Positions 43,834 through 55,992 of a stretch of DNA of 64,000 nucleotides are shown here, one piece after another (positions within the stretch are counted from its first letter, which is position 1; each line of letters starts with the position of its first letter). Origin of the DNA: Aurelia coerulea (taxonomy: Eukaryota; Cnidaria; Scyphozoa; Semaeostomeae; Ulmaridae); contig CM076948.1 in NCBI GenBank assembly GCA_039566865.1, forward strand, positions 12,659,001 to 12,723,000. Reading direction: 5' to 3'. The notes below the pieces were generated by a model that had not been told where the DNA came from, did no database searches, and saw nothing but the letters and a program-made list of their open reading frames with translations. The position numbers and the translations under genes are program-made.

Positions 43834-46800
43834 TTGGAAACATTACTGTAGACATAAGTTTTCCATTTAGTCTGTTTTTAGCTTTACTGCATAAACAAAC
43901 ATCGATTAATTAAATGTTTTTTTCTCAAAGAAAACAGAATATAAAGACCAAAAATTGTGGATTAATGTACTTTAGTAGTTACAATTTATATTGTGAATAG
44001 TACTGCACTCATCGTTCTTTAAAACTTTAGTTCTGCAAGTTACTTCTTTTATAGCACAATATTAGTGCTGCAGCAACTATTCTTGGAAACATTACTATAG
44101 ACATTAGTTTTTTCTTTAGTCTCACTTTAGCTTTACTGCATAAACAAACATCGATTAATTAAATGTTTATTTTCTCGAAGAAAACAGAATATAAAGACTA
44201 AACTCGTGGATTAACGTACTTTAGTAGTTACAATTTATATTATAAACAGTATTGCCCTCATCGTTCTTTAAAACTTCAGTTTTGCTAGTTACTTCTTTTA
44301 TAGCTCTATATTAGTGCTGCAGCAACCATTTTTGGAAACATTACTGTAGACATAAGTTTTCCCTTTAGTCTGTTTTTAGCTTTACTGTATAAACAAACAT
44401 CGATTAATTAAATGTTTATTTTTTGAGAGACAACAAAATATAAACACAAAAAGTGTAGAATAATCTACTTTAGAGCTACAATTTACATTATAAACAGTAT
44501 TGCACTCATCGTTCTTTACAACTTTAGTTCTGCCAGTTACTTCTTTTATAGCACTATATTAGTGCTGCAGCAATCATTTTTGGAAACATTACTATAGACA
44601 TTAGTTTTTTCTTTAGTCTCAATTTAGCTTTACTGCATAAACAAACATCGGTAAATTATAAGATTATTTTCTCAAAGAAAACAAAATATAAACACAAAAA
44701 ATGGCGATTAACGTACTTTAGTAGCTACAATTTATACTTTAAACAGTATTCCATTAATCGTTCTAAAAAACTTTGGTTCTGCGAGTTACTTCTTTTATAG
44801 CCCTATAGTAGTGCTGCAGCAACCATTCTTGGAAATGTTACTAAAGACATTAATTTTTCCTTTAGTCTCACTTTAGATTTACTGCATAAACAAACATCGA
44901 TTAATTAAATGTTTATTTTCTCAAAAAAAAAAACAGAATATAAAGACAAAAAGTGTGGATTAACGTACTTTAGTAGCTGCAATTTATACTATAAACAGTA
45001 TTGCACTCATCGTTCTTTACAACTTTAGCTCCGCCAGTTACTTCTTTTATAGCACTATATTTGTGCTGCAGCAACCTTAATTTTAATTACATTTTAGATT
45101 TACTGCATAAACAAATATCGATTAATTAAAAGTTTATTTTCTCAAAGAAAACAAAGTATAAAGACTAAACTTGTGAATTAATGTACTTTAGTAGTTACAA
45201 TTTATATTGTGAATAGTACTGCACTCATCGCTCTTTAAAACTTTAGTTCTGCCAGTTACTTCTTTTATAGCACTATATTAGTGCTGCAGCAACCATTCTT
45301 GGAAACATTAAATAAGACATTAGTTTTTTCTTTAGTCTCACTTTAGCTTTAATGCATAAATAAACATCGATTAATTAAATGTTTATTTTCTCAAAGAAAA
45401 CAGAATATAAAGACAAAAAGTGTGGATTAACGTACTTTAGTAGCTGCAATTTATATTATAAAGAGTATTGCACTCATCGTTCTCTAAAACTTTAGTTCTG
45501 CCAGTTACTTCTTTTATAGCACTATATTAGTGCTGCAGCAACCATTCTTGGAAACATTACAATAGGCATTAGTTTTTTCTTTAGTCTCACTTTAGCTTTA
45601 CTGCATAAACAAACATCGATTATTAAATGTTTATTTTCTCAAAGAAAACAGAATACAAAGGCGAAAAGTGTGGATTAACGTACTTTAGTAGCTGGAATTT
45701 ATATTATAAAGAGTATTGCACTCATCGTTCTCTAAAACTTTAGTTCTGCCAGTTACTTCTTTTATAGCACTATATTAGTGCTGCAGCAACCTTAATTTTA
45801 ATTACATATTAGATTTACTGCATGAACAAATATCGATTAATTAAAAGTTTATTTTCTCAAAGAAAACAAATTATAAAAACAAAAAGTGTAGATTAACGTA
45901 CTTTCGTCGCTAAAATTTAGATTATAAATAGTATTTCACTCATCGTCCTTTAAAACTTTAGTTCTGCCAGTTACTTATTTTATAGCACTATATTAGTGCT
46001 GCAGCAACCATTCTTGGAAACATTAAATAAGACATTAGTTTTTTCTTTAGTCTCACTTTAGCTTTACTGCATAAATAAACATCGATTAATTAAATGTTTA
46101 TTTTCTCAAAGAAAACAGAATATAAAGACAAAAAGTGTGGATTAACGTACTTTAGTATCTGAAATTTATAATATAAAGAGTTTTGTACTCATCGTACTTT
46201 AAAACTTTACTTCTGCCAGTTACTTCTTTTATAGCACTATATTAGTGCTGCAGCAACCATTCTTGGAAACATTACTATAGGCATTAGTTTTTTCTTTAGT
46301 CTCACTTTAGCTTTAATGCATAAATAAACATCGATTAATTAAATGTTTATTTTCGCAAAGAAAACAGAATATAAAGACAAAAAGTGTAGATTAACGTACT
46401 TTAGTAGCTTCAATTTATATTATAAAGTGTATTGCACTCATCGTTCTCTAAAACTTTAGTTCTGCCAGTTGCTTCTTTTATAGCACTATATTAGTGCTTC
46501 AGCAACCATTCTTGGAAACATTACTGTAGACATAAGTTTTCCATTTAGTCTGTTTTTAGCTTTACTGCATAAACAAACATCGATTAATTAAATGTTTTTT
46601 TCTCAAAGAAAACAGAATATAAAGACCAAAAATTGTGGATTAATGTACTTTAGTAGTTACAATTTATATTGTGAATAGTACTGCACTCATCGTTCTTTAA
46701 AACTTTAGTTCTGCAAGTTACTTCTTTTATAGCACAATATTAGTGCTGCAGCAACTATTCTTGGAAACATTACTATAGACATTAGTTTTTTCTTTAGTCT

Positions 46801-49196
46801 CACTTTAGCTTTACTGCATAAACAAACATCGATTAATTAAATGTTTATTTTCTCGAAGAAAACAGAATATAAAGACTAAACTCGTGGATTAACGTACTTT
46901 AGTAGTTACAATTTATATTATAAACAGTATTGCCCTCATCGTTCTTTAAAACTTCAGTTTTGCTAGTTACTTCTTTTATAGCTCTATATTAGTGCTGCAG
47001 CAACCATTTTTGGAAACATTACTGTAGACATAAGTTTTCCCTTTAGTCTGTTTTTAGCTTTACTGTATAAACAAACATCGATTAATTAAATGTTTATTTT
47101 TTGAGAGACAACAAAATATAAACACAAAAAGTGTAGAATAATCTACTTTAGAGCTACAATTTACATTATAAACAGTATTGCACTCATCGTTCTTTACAAC
47201 TTTAGTTCTGCCAGTTACTTCTTTTATAGCACTATATTAGTGCTGCAGCAACCATTTTTGGAAACATTACTATAGACATTAGTTTTTTCTTTAGTCTCAA
47301 TTTAGCTTTACTGCATAAACAAACATCGGTAAATTATAAGATTATTTTCTCAAAGAAAACAAAATATAAACACAAAAAATGGCGATTAACGTACTTTAGT
47401 AGCTAAAATTTATACTTTAAACAGTATTCCATTAATCGTTCTAAAAAACTTTGGTTCTGCGAGTTACTTCTTTTATAGCCCTATAGTAGTGCTGCAGCAA
47501 CCATTCTTGGAAATGTTACTAAAGACATTAATTTTTCCTTTAGTCTCACTTTAGATTTACTGCATAAACAAACATCGATTAATTAAATGTTTATTTTCTC
47601 AAAAAAAAACAGAATATAAAGACAAAAAGTGTGGATTAACGTACTTTAGTAGCTGCAATTTATACTATAAACAGTATTGCACTCATCGTTCTTTACAACT
47701 TTAGCTCCGCCAGTTACTTCTTTTATAGCACTATATTTGTGCTGCAGCAACCTTAATTTTAATTACATTTTAGATTTACTGCATAAACAAATATCGATTA
47801 ATTAAAAGTTTATTTTCTCAAAGAAAACAAAGTATAAAGACTAAACTTGTGGATTAATGTACTTTAGTAGTTACAATTTATATTGTGAATAGTACTGCAC
47901 TCATCGCTCTTTAAAACTTTAGTTCTGCCAGTTACTTCTTTTATAGCACTATATTAGTGCTGCAGCAACCATTCTTGGAAACATTAAATAAGACATTAGT
48001 TTTTTCTTTAGTCTCATTTTAGCTTTAATGCATAAATAAACATCGATTAATTAAATGTTTATTTTCTCAAAGAAAACAGAATATAAAGACAAAAAGTGTG
48101 GATTAACGTACTTTAGTAGCTGCAATTTATATTATAAAGAGTATTGCACTCATCGTTCTCTAAAACTTTAGTTCTGCCAGTTACTTCTTTTATAGCACTA
48201 TATTAGTGCTGCAGCAACCATTCTTGGAAACATTACAATAGGCATTAGTTTTTTCTTTAGTCTCACTTTAGCTTTACTGCATAAACAAACATCGATTATT
48301 AAATGTTTATTTTCTCAAAGAAAACAGAATACAAAGGCGAAAAGTGTGGATTAACGTACTTTAGTAGCTGGAATTTATATTATAAAGAGTATTGCACTCA
48401 TCGTTCTCTAAAACTTTAGTTCTGCCAGTTACTTCTTTTATAGCACTATATTAGTGCTGCAGCAACCTTAATTTTAATTACATATTAGATTTACTGCATG
48501 AACAAATATCGATTAATTAAAAGTTTATTTTCTCAAAGAAAACAAATTATAAAAACAAAAAGTGTAGATTAACGTACTTTCGTCGCTAAAATTTAGATTA
48601 TAAATAGTATTTCACTCATCGTCCTTTAAAACTTTAGTTCTGCCAGTTACTTATTTTATAGCACTATATTAGTGCTGCAGCAACCATTCTTGGAAACATT
48701 AAATAAGACATTAGTTTTTTCTTTAGTCTCACTTTAGCTTTACTGCATAAATAAACATCGATTAATTAAATGTTTATTTTCTCAAAGAAAACAGAATATA
48801 AAGACAAAAAGTGTGGATTAACGTACTTTAGTATCTGAAATTTATAATATAAAGAGTTTTGTACTCATCGTACTTTAAAACTTTACTTCTGCCAGTTACT
48901 TCTTTTATAGCACTATATTAGTGCTGCAGCAACCATTCTTGGAAACATTACTATAGGCATTAGTTTTTTCTTTAGTCTCACTTTAGCTTTAATGCATAAA
49001 TAAACATCGATTAATTAAATGTTTATTTTCGCAAAGAAAACAGAATATAAAGACAAAAAGTGTAGATTAACGTACTTTAGTAGCTTCAATTTATATTATA
49101 AAGTGTATTGCACTCATCGTTCTCTAAAACTTTAGTTCTGCCAGTTGCTTCTTTTATAGCACTATATTAGTGCTTCAGCAACCATTCTTGGAAACA
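43834..49196 (+). repeat. 2,678-bp tandem higher-order repeat, two copies
   Basis: Copy 1 is about 43,841-46,518 and copy 2 about 46,519-49,196. Private variants recur 2,678 bp apart: TTCCATTTAG (43,861 and 46,539), TAATCTACTT (44,461 and 47,139) and AGATTATTTT (44,661 and 47,339). GGCGAAAAG (45,660 and 48,336) is 2,676 bp apart because an A-run differs in length. The copies look nearly identical, so the duplication is recent or maintained by conversion. It ends about 130 bp before the diverged array edge. Confidence 0.85.
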
Positions 49197-49329
49197 TTAC
49201 TATAGGCATTAGTTTTTCCTTTAGTCTCACTTTAGCTTTACTGCATAAACAAACATCGATTAATGAAATGTTTACTTTCGAAAAGAAAACAGAATATAAA
49301 GACTAAAATTGTGGATTAACGTACTTTAG

Positions 49330-50941
49330 TCTATCAGTTTCGCAGCAACCATTCTTGGAAACATTACTATAGACATTAGTTTTTTCTTTAGTCTCTTACT
49401 TGCTTTACTGCATAAACAAATAGTGATTAATTAATTGCTTATCTTTTTAGAAAAACAACAAATAAATACAAAAAGTGTGGATTAACGTATTTTAGTAGCT
49501 GCAATATATATTATAAAGAGTATTGCACTCATCGTTCTTTAAAACTTTAGTTCTGCCAGTTACTTCTTTTATCGCACTATATTAGTGCTGCAGCAACCTT
49601 AATTTTAATTACATTTTAGCTTTACTGCATAAACAAACATCGATTAATTAAATGTTTATTTATATCATCGTTCTTTAAAACTTTAGTTCTGCAAGTTATT
49701 TCTTTTATAGCACTATATTAGAGCTGCAGCAACCATTCTTGGAAATATTACTATAGACATTAGTTTTTCCTTTAGTCTCATTTTAGCTTCACTGCATAAA
49801 CAAACATCGATTAATTAAATGTTTATTTTCTCAAAGAAAACAAAACATAAACAGAAAAAGTGTGAATTAACGTACTTTAGTAGCTAAAATTTATATTTTA
49901 AAGAGTATTGCACTCATCGTCCTTCAAAACTTTAGTTCTACCAGTAACTTCTTTTATAGCACTATACTAGTGCCACAGCAACCATTCTTGGAAAAATTAC
50001 CTTAGATATTAGTTTTTTCTTTTGTCTCAATTTAGCTTTAATGAATAAACAAACATCGATTAGTTAAATGTTTATTTTCTCAAAGAAAACAAAATATAAA
50101 CACAAAAAGTGTGGATTAACGTACTTTATTAGCTAAAATTCATATTATAAAGAGTATTGCAGTCATCGTTCTTTAATACTTTAGTTCTGCCAGTTACTTC
50201 TTTTATAGCACTATATTAGTGCAGCAGCAACCCAATACTTAATTACATTTTAGCTATACTGCATCAGCAAACAATGATTAATGAAATATTTATTTTCTCA
50301 AATAAAAACAAAATATAAACACAAAAAATGTGGATTAACGTTCTTTAGTAGCTACAATTCATATTATAAACAGTATTGCACTAATCGTTCTTTGAAACTT
50401 CAGTTCTGCCTGTTACTTCTTGTATAGCACTATTTTAGTGCTGCAGCAACCATTCTTGGAAACATTATTATAGACATTAGTTTTTTCTTTAGTCTCATTT
50501 TAGCTTTACTGCATCAACAAACATCGATTAATTGAATGTTTATTTTCTCACAGAAAACAAATTTTTAACACAAAAAGTGTGGATTAACGTACTTTAGTAG
50601 CTGCAATTTATATTATAAAGAGTATTGCACTCATCATTCTCTAAAACTTTAGTTCTGCCAGTTACTTCGTTTATAGCATTATACTAGTGCTGCAGCAACC
50701 TTAATTTCAATTACATTTTAGCTTTACTGCATAAACAAACATCGATTAATAAATGTTTATTTTCTCAAAGGAAACAAAATATAAACACAAAAGGTGTGTA
50801 TTAACGTACTTTAGTAGCTAAAATTTATATTATAAAGAGTATTGCACTCACCGTCCTTCAAAACTAAGTTCTATCAGTAACTTCTTTTATAGCACTATAC
50901 TAGTCCCGCAGCAACCATTCTTGGAAAAATTACTTTAGATA
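49330..50941 (+). repeat. Diverged, truncated satellite at array edge (part 1)
   Basis: The same monomer family continues but with many private changes, including short-class monomers reading TTAATTTCAATTACA and forms with GCATCAGCAAACAATGATT. Two clear internal deletions are seen: GTACTTTAGT joined to CTATCAGTTTCGCAG at about 49,331, and ATGTTTATT joined to TATATCATCG at about 49,661. No multimonomer repeat was noticed. Ends at the MITE insertion. Confidence 0.85.
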
Positions 50942-51827
50942 CCGGGTGCGCCAAAATAAACTATGCACTTTTGGCAGGCCACGATAAATCGTACAATGAA
51001 CCGATTTTGAAGATTTATGACTTAATCTTTAGCAGAAAGCCTGAATTAGATTCTAGGACATTTTACAAATTTTTCCGTTACAGTTTTTAGAGGTACAAGC
51101 GAGTTTCTTAAAATTTTCGTTTTCGAAAACACTGAAAACGATCAAAAAACGTTGATCACATTTTCTAAAGACTCAACATGAATGGACAAAGAGAAAACGT
51201 TTTAAGCGTGATTTGGGGATTTGGAAGTTGATTATTGTAAACTTCTGCACGAGCGTTATTTCAACAATTGGCCTGTTGCGAAATTCTGTAGTAGTTACAA
51301 TAAAGTGCCGCCCCAAAAGCCCTCACAAAATCAAAATGCAACAAAAGATTCCATGCTTGCTGGCCTCATGACGCTTCCTCACTTGTCTTTTTAACCCCAT
51401 TGACACACGAACACAGTCTGCACCAAAGCATAAATTCAGTGAAATTACAAAAGAAAAGACACTTCTTTATATCCTTGAAAATGAAATTACATTCCTCCCA
51501 AGATAGTACGAACTCTCGTACAGCAGCTCACAATTAATTGATTTCTAAATCCCAAATCACCACGAAAAAGTTTTCTCTTTGTCCATTCATGTCGATTCTT
51601 TAGAAAATTTGATCAACGTTTTTTGATCGTTTTCAGTGTTTTCGAAAACTAAAATTTTAAGAAAGTGGCTTGTAGCTCTTAAACATGAAAATAGAAAAAT
51701 TTGCAAAAAATCCTACAATCTTTTTCAGGCTTTCTGCTAAAGATTAAGTCATAAATCTTCAAAATTGGCCCAGTGTACGATTTATCGTGGCCTGCCAAAA
51801 GTGCATAGTTTATTTTTTTACACCCGG
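50942..51827. mobile_element. Foldback MITE with TA target duplication, Tc1/mariner-like ends
   Basis: The 886-bp insert interrupts a satellite monomer. Its ends are CCGGGTG and CACCCGG, flanked by TA on both sides (50,940-50,941 and 51,828-51,829). Removing it and one TA restores a normal monomer reading TTTAGATATTAG. The terminal arms are about 290 bp each (about 50,942-51,235 and 51,536-51,827) and imperfectly complementary, sharing for example AACTATGCACTTTTGGCAGG at the outer end and GAATGGACAAAGAGAAAAC near the inner end. The ~300-bp centre has no open frame of note. A TA duplication is typical of Tc1/mariner elements, so it was probably moved by a transposase encoded elsewhere; the family itself is not recognised. 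Confidence 0.9.
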
Positions 51828-51829
51828 TA

Positions 51830-54800
51830 TTAGTTTCTTCTTTATTCTCAATTTAGCTTTCATGAATAAACAAACATCGATTAATTAAATGTTTATTTTC
51901 TCAAAGAAAACAAATTATAAACACGAAAAGTGTGGATTAACGTAATTTAGTAGCTGCAATTTATATTATAAACAGTATTGCACTAATCGTTCTTTAAAAC
52001 TTTAGTTCTGCCAGTTACTTCTTTTATAGCACTATATTAGTACTGCAGCAACCTAATTTTTAATTACATTTTAGCTATACTGCATCAGCAAACAATGATT
52101 AATGAAATGTTTATTTTCTCCAAGAAAACAAAATATAAACACAAAAAGTGCGGATTAAAGTACTTTAGTAGCTACAATTCATATTATAAACAGTATTGCA
52201 CTAATCGTTCTTTGAAACTTTAGTTCTGCCTGTTACTTCTTTTATAGCACTATATTAGTGCTGCAGCAACCATTCTTGGAATTATTATTATAAACATTAG
52301 TTTTTTCTTTAGTCTTATTTTAGCTTTATTGCATAAACAAACATCGATTAATAAAATGTTTATTTTCTCAATCGTACTTTAGTAGCTGCAATTTATATTA
52401 TAAAGAGTATTGCACTCATCGTTCTCTAAAACTTTAGTTCTGCCAGTTACTTCGTTTATAGCACGATACTAGTGCTGCAGCAACCTTAATTTCAATTACA
52501 TTTTAGCTTTACTGCATAAACAAACATCGATTAATTAAATGTTTATTTTCTCAATGAAAACAAAATATAAACACAAAAAGTGTGGATTAACGTACTTTAG
52601 TAGCTAAAATTTATATTTTAAAGAGTATTGCACTCATCGTCCTTCAAAACTTTAGTTCTACCAGTAACTTCTATTATAGCACTATACTAGTGCCACAGCA
52701 ACCATTCTTGGAAAAATTACTTTAGACATTAGTTTTTTCTTTAGTCTCTATTTAGCTTTAATGAATAAACAAACATCGATTAATTAAATGTTTATTTTCT
52801 CAAAGGAAACAAAATATAAACACAAAAAGTGTGGATTAACGTACTTTAGTAGCTACAATTCATATTATAAACAGTATTGCACTAATCGTTCTTTACAACT
52901 TTAGTTCTGCCAGTTACTTCTTTAATAGCACTATATTAGTACTGCAGCAACCTAATTTTTAATTACATTTTAGCTCTACTGCATCAGCAAACAATGATTA
53001 ATGAAATGTTTATTTTCTCAAAGAAAGCAAAACACAAACACAAAAAGTGTGAATTAACGTACTTTAGTAGCTACAATTCATATTATAAACAGTATTGCAC
53101 TAATCGTTCTTTGAAACTTTAGTTCTGCCTGTTACTTCTTTTATAGCACTATATTAGTGCTGCAGCAACCATTCTTGGAAACATTATTATAGACATTAGT
53201 TTTTTCTTTAGTCTCACTTTAGCTTTACTGCATAAACAAACATCGATTAATTAAATGTTTATTTTCTCAAAGAAAGCAAATTATAACACAACAAGTGTAG
53301 AGTAACGTACTTTAGTAGCTGCAATTAATATTATAAAGATTATTGCACTCATCAATCTCTAAAACTTTAGTTCTGCCAGTTACTTCGTTTATAGCACTAT
53401 ACTAGTGCTGCAGCAACCTTTATTTCAATTACATTTTAGCTTTACTGCATAAACCAACATCGATTAATAAATGTTTATTTTCTCAAAGGAAACAAAATAT
53501 AAACACAAAAAGTGTGGATTAACGTACTTTAGTAGCTAAAATTTATATTATAAAGAGTATTGCACTCATCGTCCTTCAAAACTTTAGTTCTACCAGTAAC
53601 TTCTTTTATAGCACTATACTAGTGCGGCAGCAACCATTCTTGGAAAAATTACCTTAGATATTAGTTTTTTCTTTAGTCTCAATTTAGCTTGAATGAATAA
53701 ACAAACATCGATTAATTAAATGTTTATTTTCTCAAAGAAAACAAAATATAAACACAAAAAGTGTGGATTAACGTACTTTAGTAGCTAAATTCATTATATA
53801 AAGAGTATTGCAGTCATCGTTCTTTAAAACTTTAGTTCTGCCAGTTGCTTCTTTTATAGCACTATATTAGTGCGGCAGCAACCCAATTTTTAATTACATT
53901 TTAGCTATACTGCATCATCAAACAATGATTAATGAAATATTTATTTTCTCACAGAAAACAAATTATAAACACAAAAAGTGTGGATTAACGTACTTTAGTA
54001 GCTGCAATTTATATTATAAAGAGTATTGCACTCATCGTTCTCTAAAACTTTAGTTCTGCCAGTTACTTCGTTTATAGCATTATACTAGTGCTGCAGCAAC
54101 CTTAATTTCAATTACATTTTAGCTTTACTGCATAAACAAACATCGATTAATAAATGTTTATTTTCTCAAAGGAAACAAAGTATAAACACAAAAAGTGTGG
54201 ACTAACGTACTTTAGTAGCTAAAATTTATACTATAAAGAGTATTGCACTCATCGTCCTTCAAAACTTTAGTTCTCTCAGTAACTTCTTTTATAGCACTAT
54301 ACAAGTGCCGCAGCAACCATTCTTGGAAAAATTACTTTAGACAATATTTTTTTCTTTAGTCTCAATTTAGCTTTAATGAATAAACAAACGTCGATTAATT
54401 AAATGTTTACTTTCTCAAAGAAAACAAAATATAAAAACAAAAAGTGTGGATTAACGTACTTTAGTAGCTAAAATTCATATTATAAAGACTATTGCAGTCA
54501 TCGTTCTTTAAAACTTTAGTTCTGCCAGTTACTTCGTTTATAGCATTATACTAGTGCTGCAGCAACCTTAATTTCAATTACATTTTAGCTTTACTGCATA
54601 AACAAACATCGATTAATAAATGTTTATTTTCTCAAAGAAAACGAAATATAAACACAAAAAGTGTTGATTAACGTACTTTAGTAGCTACAATTCATATTAT
54701 AAACAGTATTGCACTAATCGTTCTTTGAAACTTTTGTTCTGCCTGTTACTTCTTTTATAGCACTATATTAGTGCTGCAGCAACCATTTATGGAAACATTA

Positions 54801-55497
54801 TTATAGACATTAGTTTTTTCTTTAGTTTCATTTTAGCTTTACTGCATCAACAAACATAGATTAATTAAATGTTTATTTTCTCAAAAAAAACAACTTATAA
54901 ACACAAAATGTGTGGATTAACGTACTTTGGTAGCTAAAATTCATATTATAAAGAGTATTGCAGTCATCGTTCTTTAAAACTTTAGTTCTGCCAGTTACTT
55001 CTTTTATAGCACTATATTAGTGCTGCAGCAACCTTAATTTTAATTAAATTTTAGCTTTACTGCATAAACAAACATCGATTAATTAAATGTTTATTTTCTC
55101 AAAGAAAACAAAATATAAACACAAAAACACAAAAAGTGTGGATTAATGTACTTTAGTAGCTACAGTTTATATTATAAACAGTATTGCACTCATCGTTCTT
55201 TACAACTTTAGTTCTGCCAGTTACTTCGTTTATAGCACTATACTAGTGCTGCAGCAACCTTAATTTCAATTACATTTTAGCTTTACTGCATAAACAAACA
55301 TCGATTAATTGAACGTTTGTTTTCTCAAAGATAACAATATTAAAACACAAAAAGTGTCAATTAACGTACTTTAGTAGCTACAATCTATATTATAAAGAGT
55401 ATTGCACTCATCGTTCTTTAAAACTTTAGTTCTGCCAGTTACTTCTTTTATAGCACTATATTAGTGCTGCAGCAACCATTCTTGGAAACATTACTAT
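51830..55497 (+). repeat. Diverged satellite at array edge (part 2) and array end
   Basis: Diverged monomers resume directly after the MITE. Frequent edge-type variants are CTCAAAGGAAAC, GATTAATAAATG, TTAATTTCAATTACA and GTTACTTCGTTTATAGC. A truncated monomer joins ATTTTCTCA to ATCGTACTTTAG at about 52,370. The last monomer stops at TTGGAAACATTACTATA, after which the sequence is unrelated. Confidence 0.9.
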
Positions 55498-55980
55498 ATT
55501 GTGAGATTAACGCCCCAAGCCCGAATCTCAGGGTAGATCCCAGTCCCCTGGTGTGATAAAGGAATCTCACTCATACGTCAAACTGTTTCCGCTATCCCGT
55601 CAGTTGTTCTCGTATATGGTTCAAGACAGTCATCAAAGTTTCTTGTGGTACTGAAGATTTTGCTGTATACTGGCTTCTAGTAACGAGATGTCGCCTACTG
55701 CTTAACCGAACCATCGCACAGATAAAAGATTTGCCCGTTCACTTCGTCCACAGACACTAGAAGGATCTATCAAGATCAGAATTACTTGGCAAATCAACAA
55801 GCCAGCCAACCAATGTGTATGACAATTAGCAAACGAAAGAGTAAACATCGGAATGGTGCATTTATAGCCCATGTGATATGCTTGCTGCCGATAGTGAATC
55901 AATAAATTCTGAAACTGAACCACAAGCAGCAAAGCTGGACAATCGCCCGAGTTGGCAACAACATTCTTGATGCCCACCTA
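55498..55980. other. Unique spacer between satellite and composite element
   Basis: Composition changes abruptly to a more balanced base content. A small inverted repeat, TGAGATT (55,502-55,508) and AATCTCA (55,524-55,530), lies at the junction. A 91-codon minus-strand frame at 55,702-55,977 has no feature I recognise and no support for being a gene. Nothing else identified. Confidence 0.6.
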
Positions 55981-55992
55981 CCCTTACTGCAG
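55981..55992 (+). repeat. 12-bp direct repeat, left target-site duplication candidate
   Basis: CCCTTACTGCAG lies immediately outside the left inverted repeat and recurs in the same orientation at 62,617-62,628 just outside the right one. Direct flanking copies around an inverted-repeat structure are what transposition leaves behind. Twelve bases is long for the common DNA transposon superfamilies, so chance similarity has to be excluded. Confidence 0.6.

Larger units (their letters stand above)
30490..49196 (+). repeat. Higher-order repeat domain, 2.5-2.74 kb unit
   Basis: A diagnostic monomer with TTCCATTAATC, GGTTCTGCGAG and CCCTATAGTAGTG recurs at 30,621, 37,031, 39,520, 42,258, 44,751 and 47,429. 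The last four spacings are 2,489, 2,738, 2,493 and 2,678 bp, which fits 10 or 11 monomers. A second marker, ACATTGGTAAATTATAAG, recurs at 30,021 and 32,761, 2,740 bp apart. The monomer order around each anchor is largely preserved. Confidence 0.8.
1..49329 (+). repeat. AT-rich satellite array, main homogenised part
   Basis: Head-to-tail tandem repeats run without inversion from the left edge of the window. Landmarks recurring in each monomer are CATCGATTAATTAAATG, a TTTTCT-NNN-AGAAAA block, GTGTGGATTAACGTACTTTAG, a GTTCTGCCAGTTACTTC block and AGCACTATATTAGTGCTGCAG. Spacing between successive CTGCAG sites is about 218 bp (for example 201 to 419) or about 249 bp (670 to 919). The two classes differ after CAGCAACC: short monomers carry TTAATTTTAATTACA, long ones a ~48-bp segment beginning ATTCTTGGAAACATTA. 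No frame is open over a monomer. The only longer frame, a 63-codon one on the minus strand near 33 kb, is a chance opening. A centromeric or pericentromeric role is possible but is inference only. Confidence 0.98.

Noticed and set aside
1..55497. CRISPR-like array
   Set aside because: Repeats are head-to-tail monomers of 218-249 bp with no short repeat/unique spacer alternation; this is satellite DNA.
1..55497. CENP-B box in the monomer
   Set aside because: No stretch matching the TTCG....A..CGGG pattern was seen in the monomers read.
55702..55977. 91-codon minus-strand frame in the left flank
   Set aside because: No recognised motif or neighbour context, and it ends just before the 12-bp repeat; length is compatible with chance.
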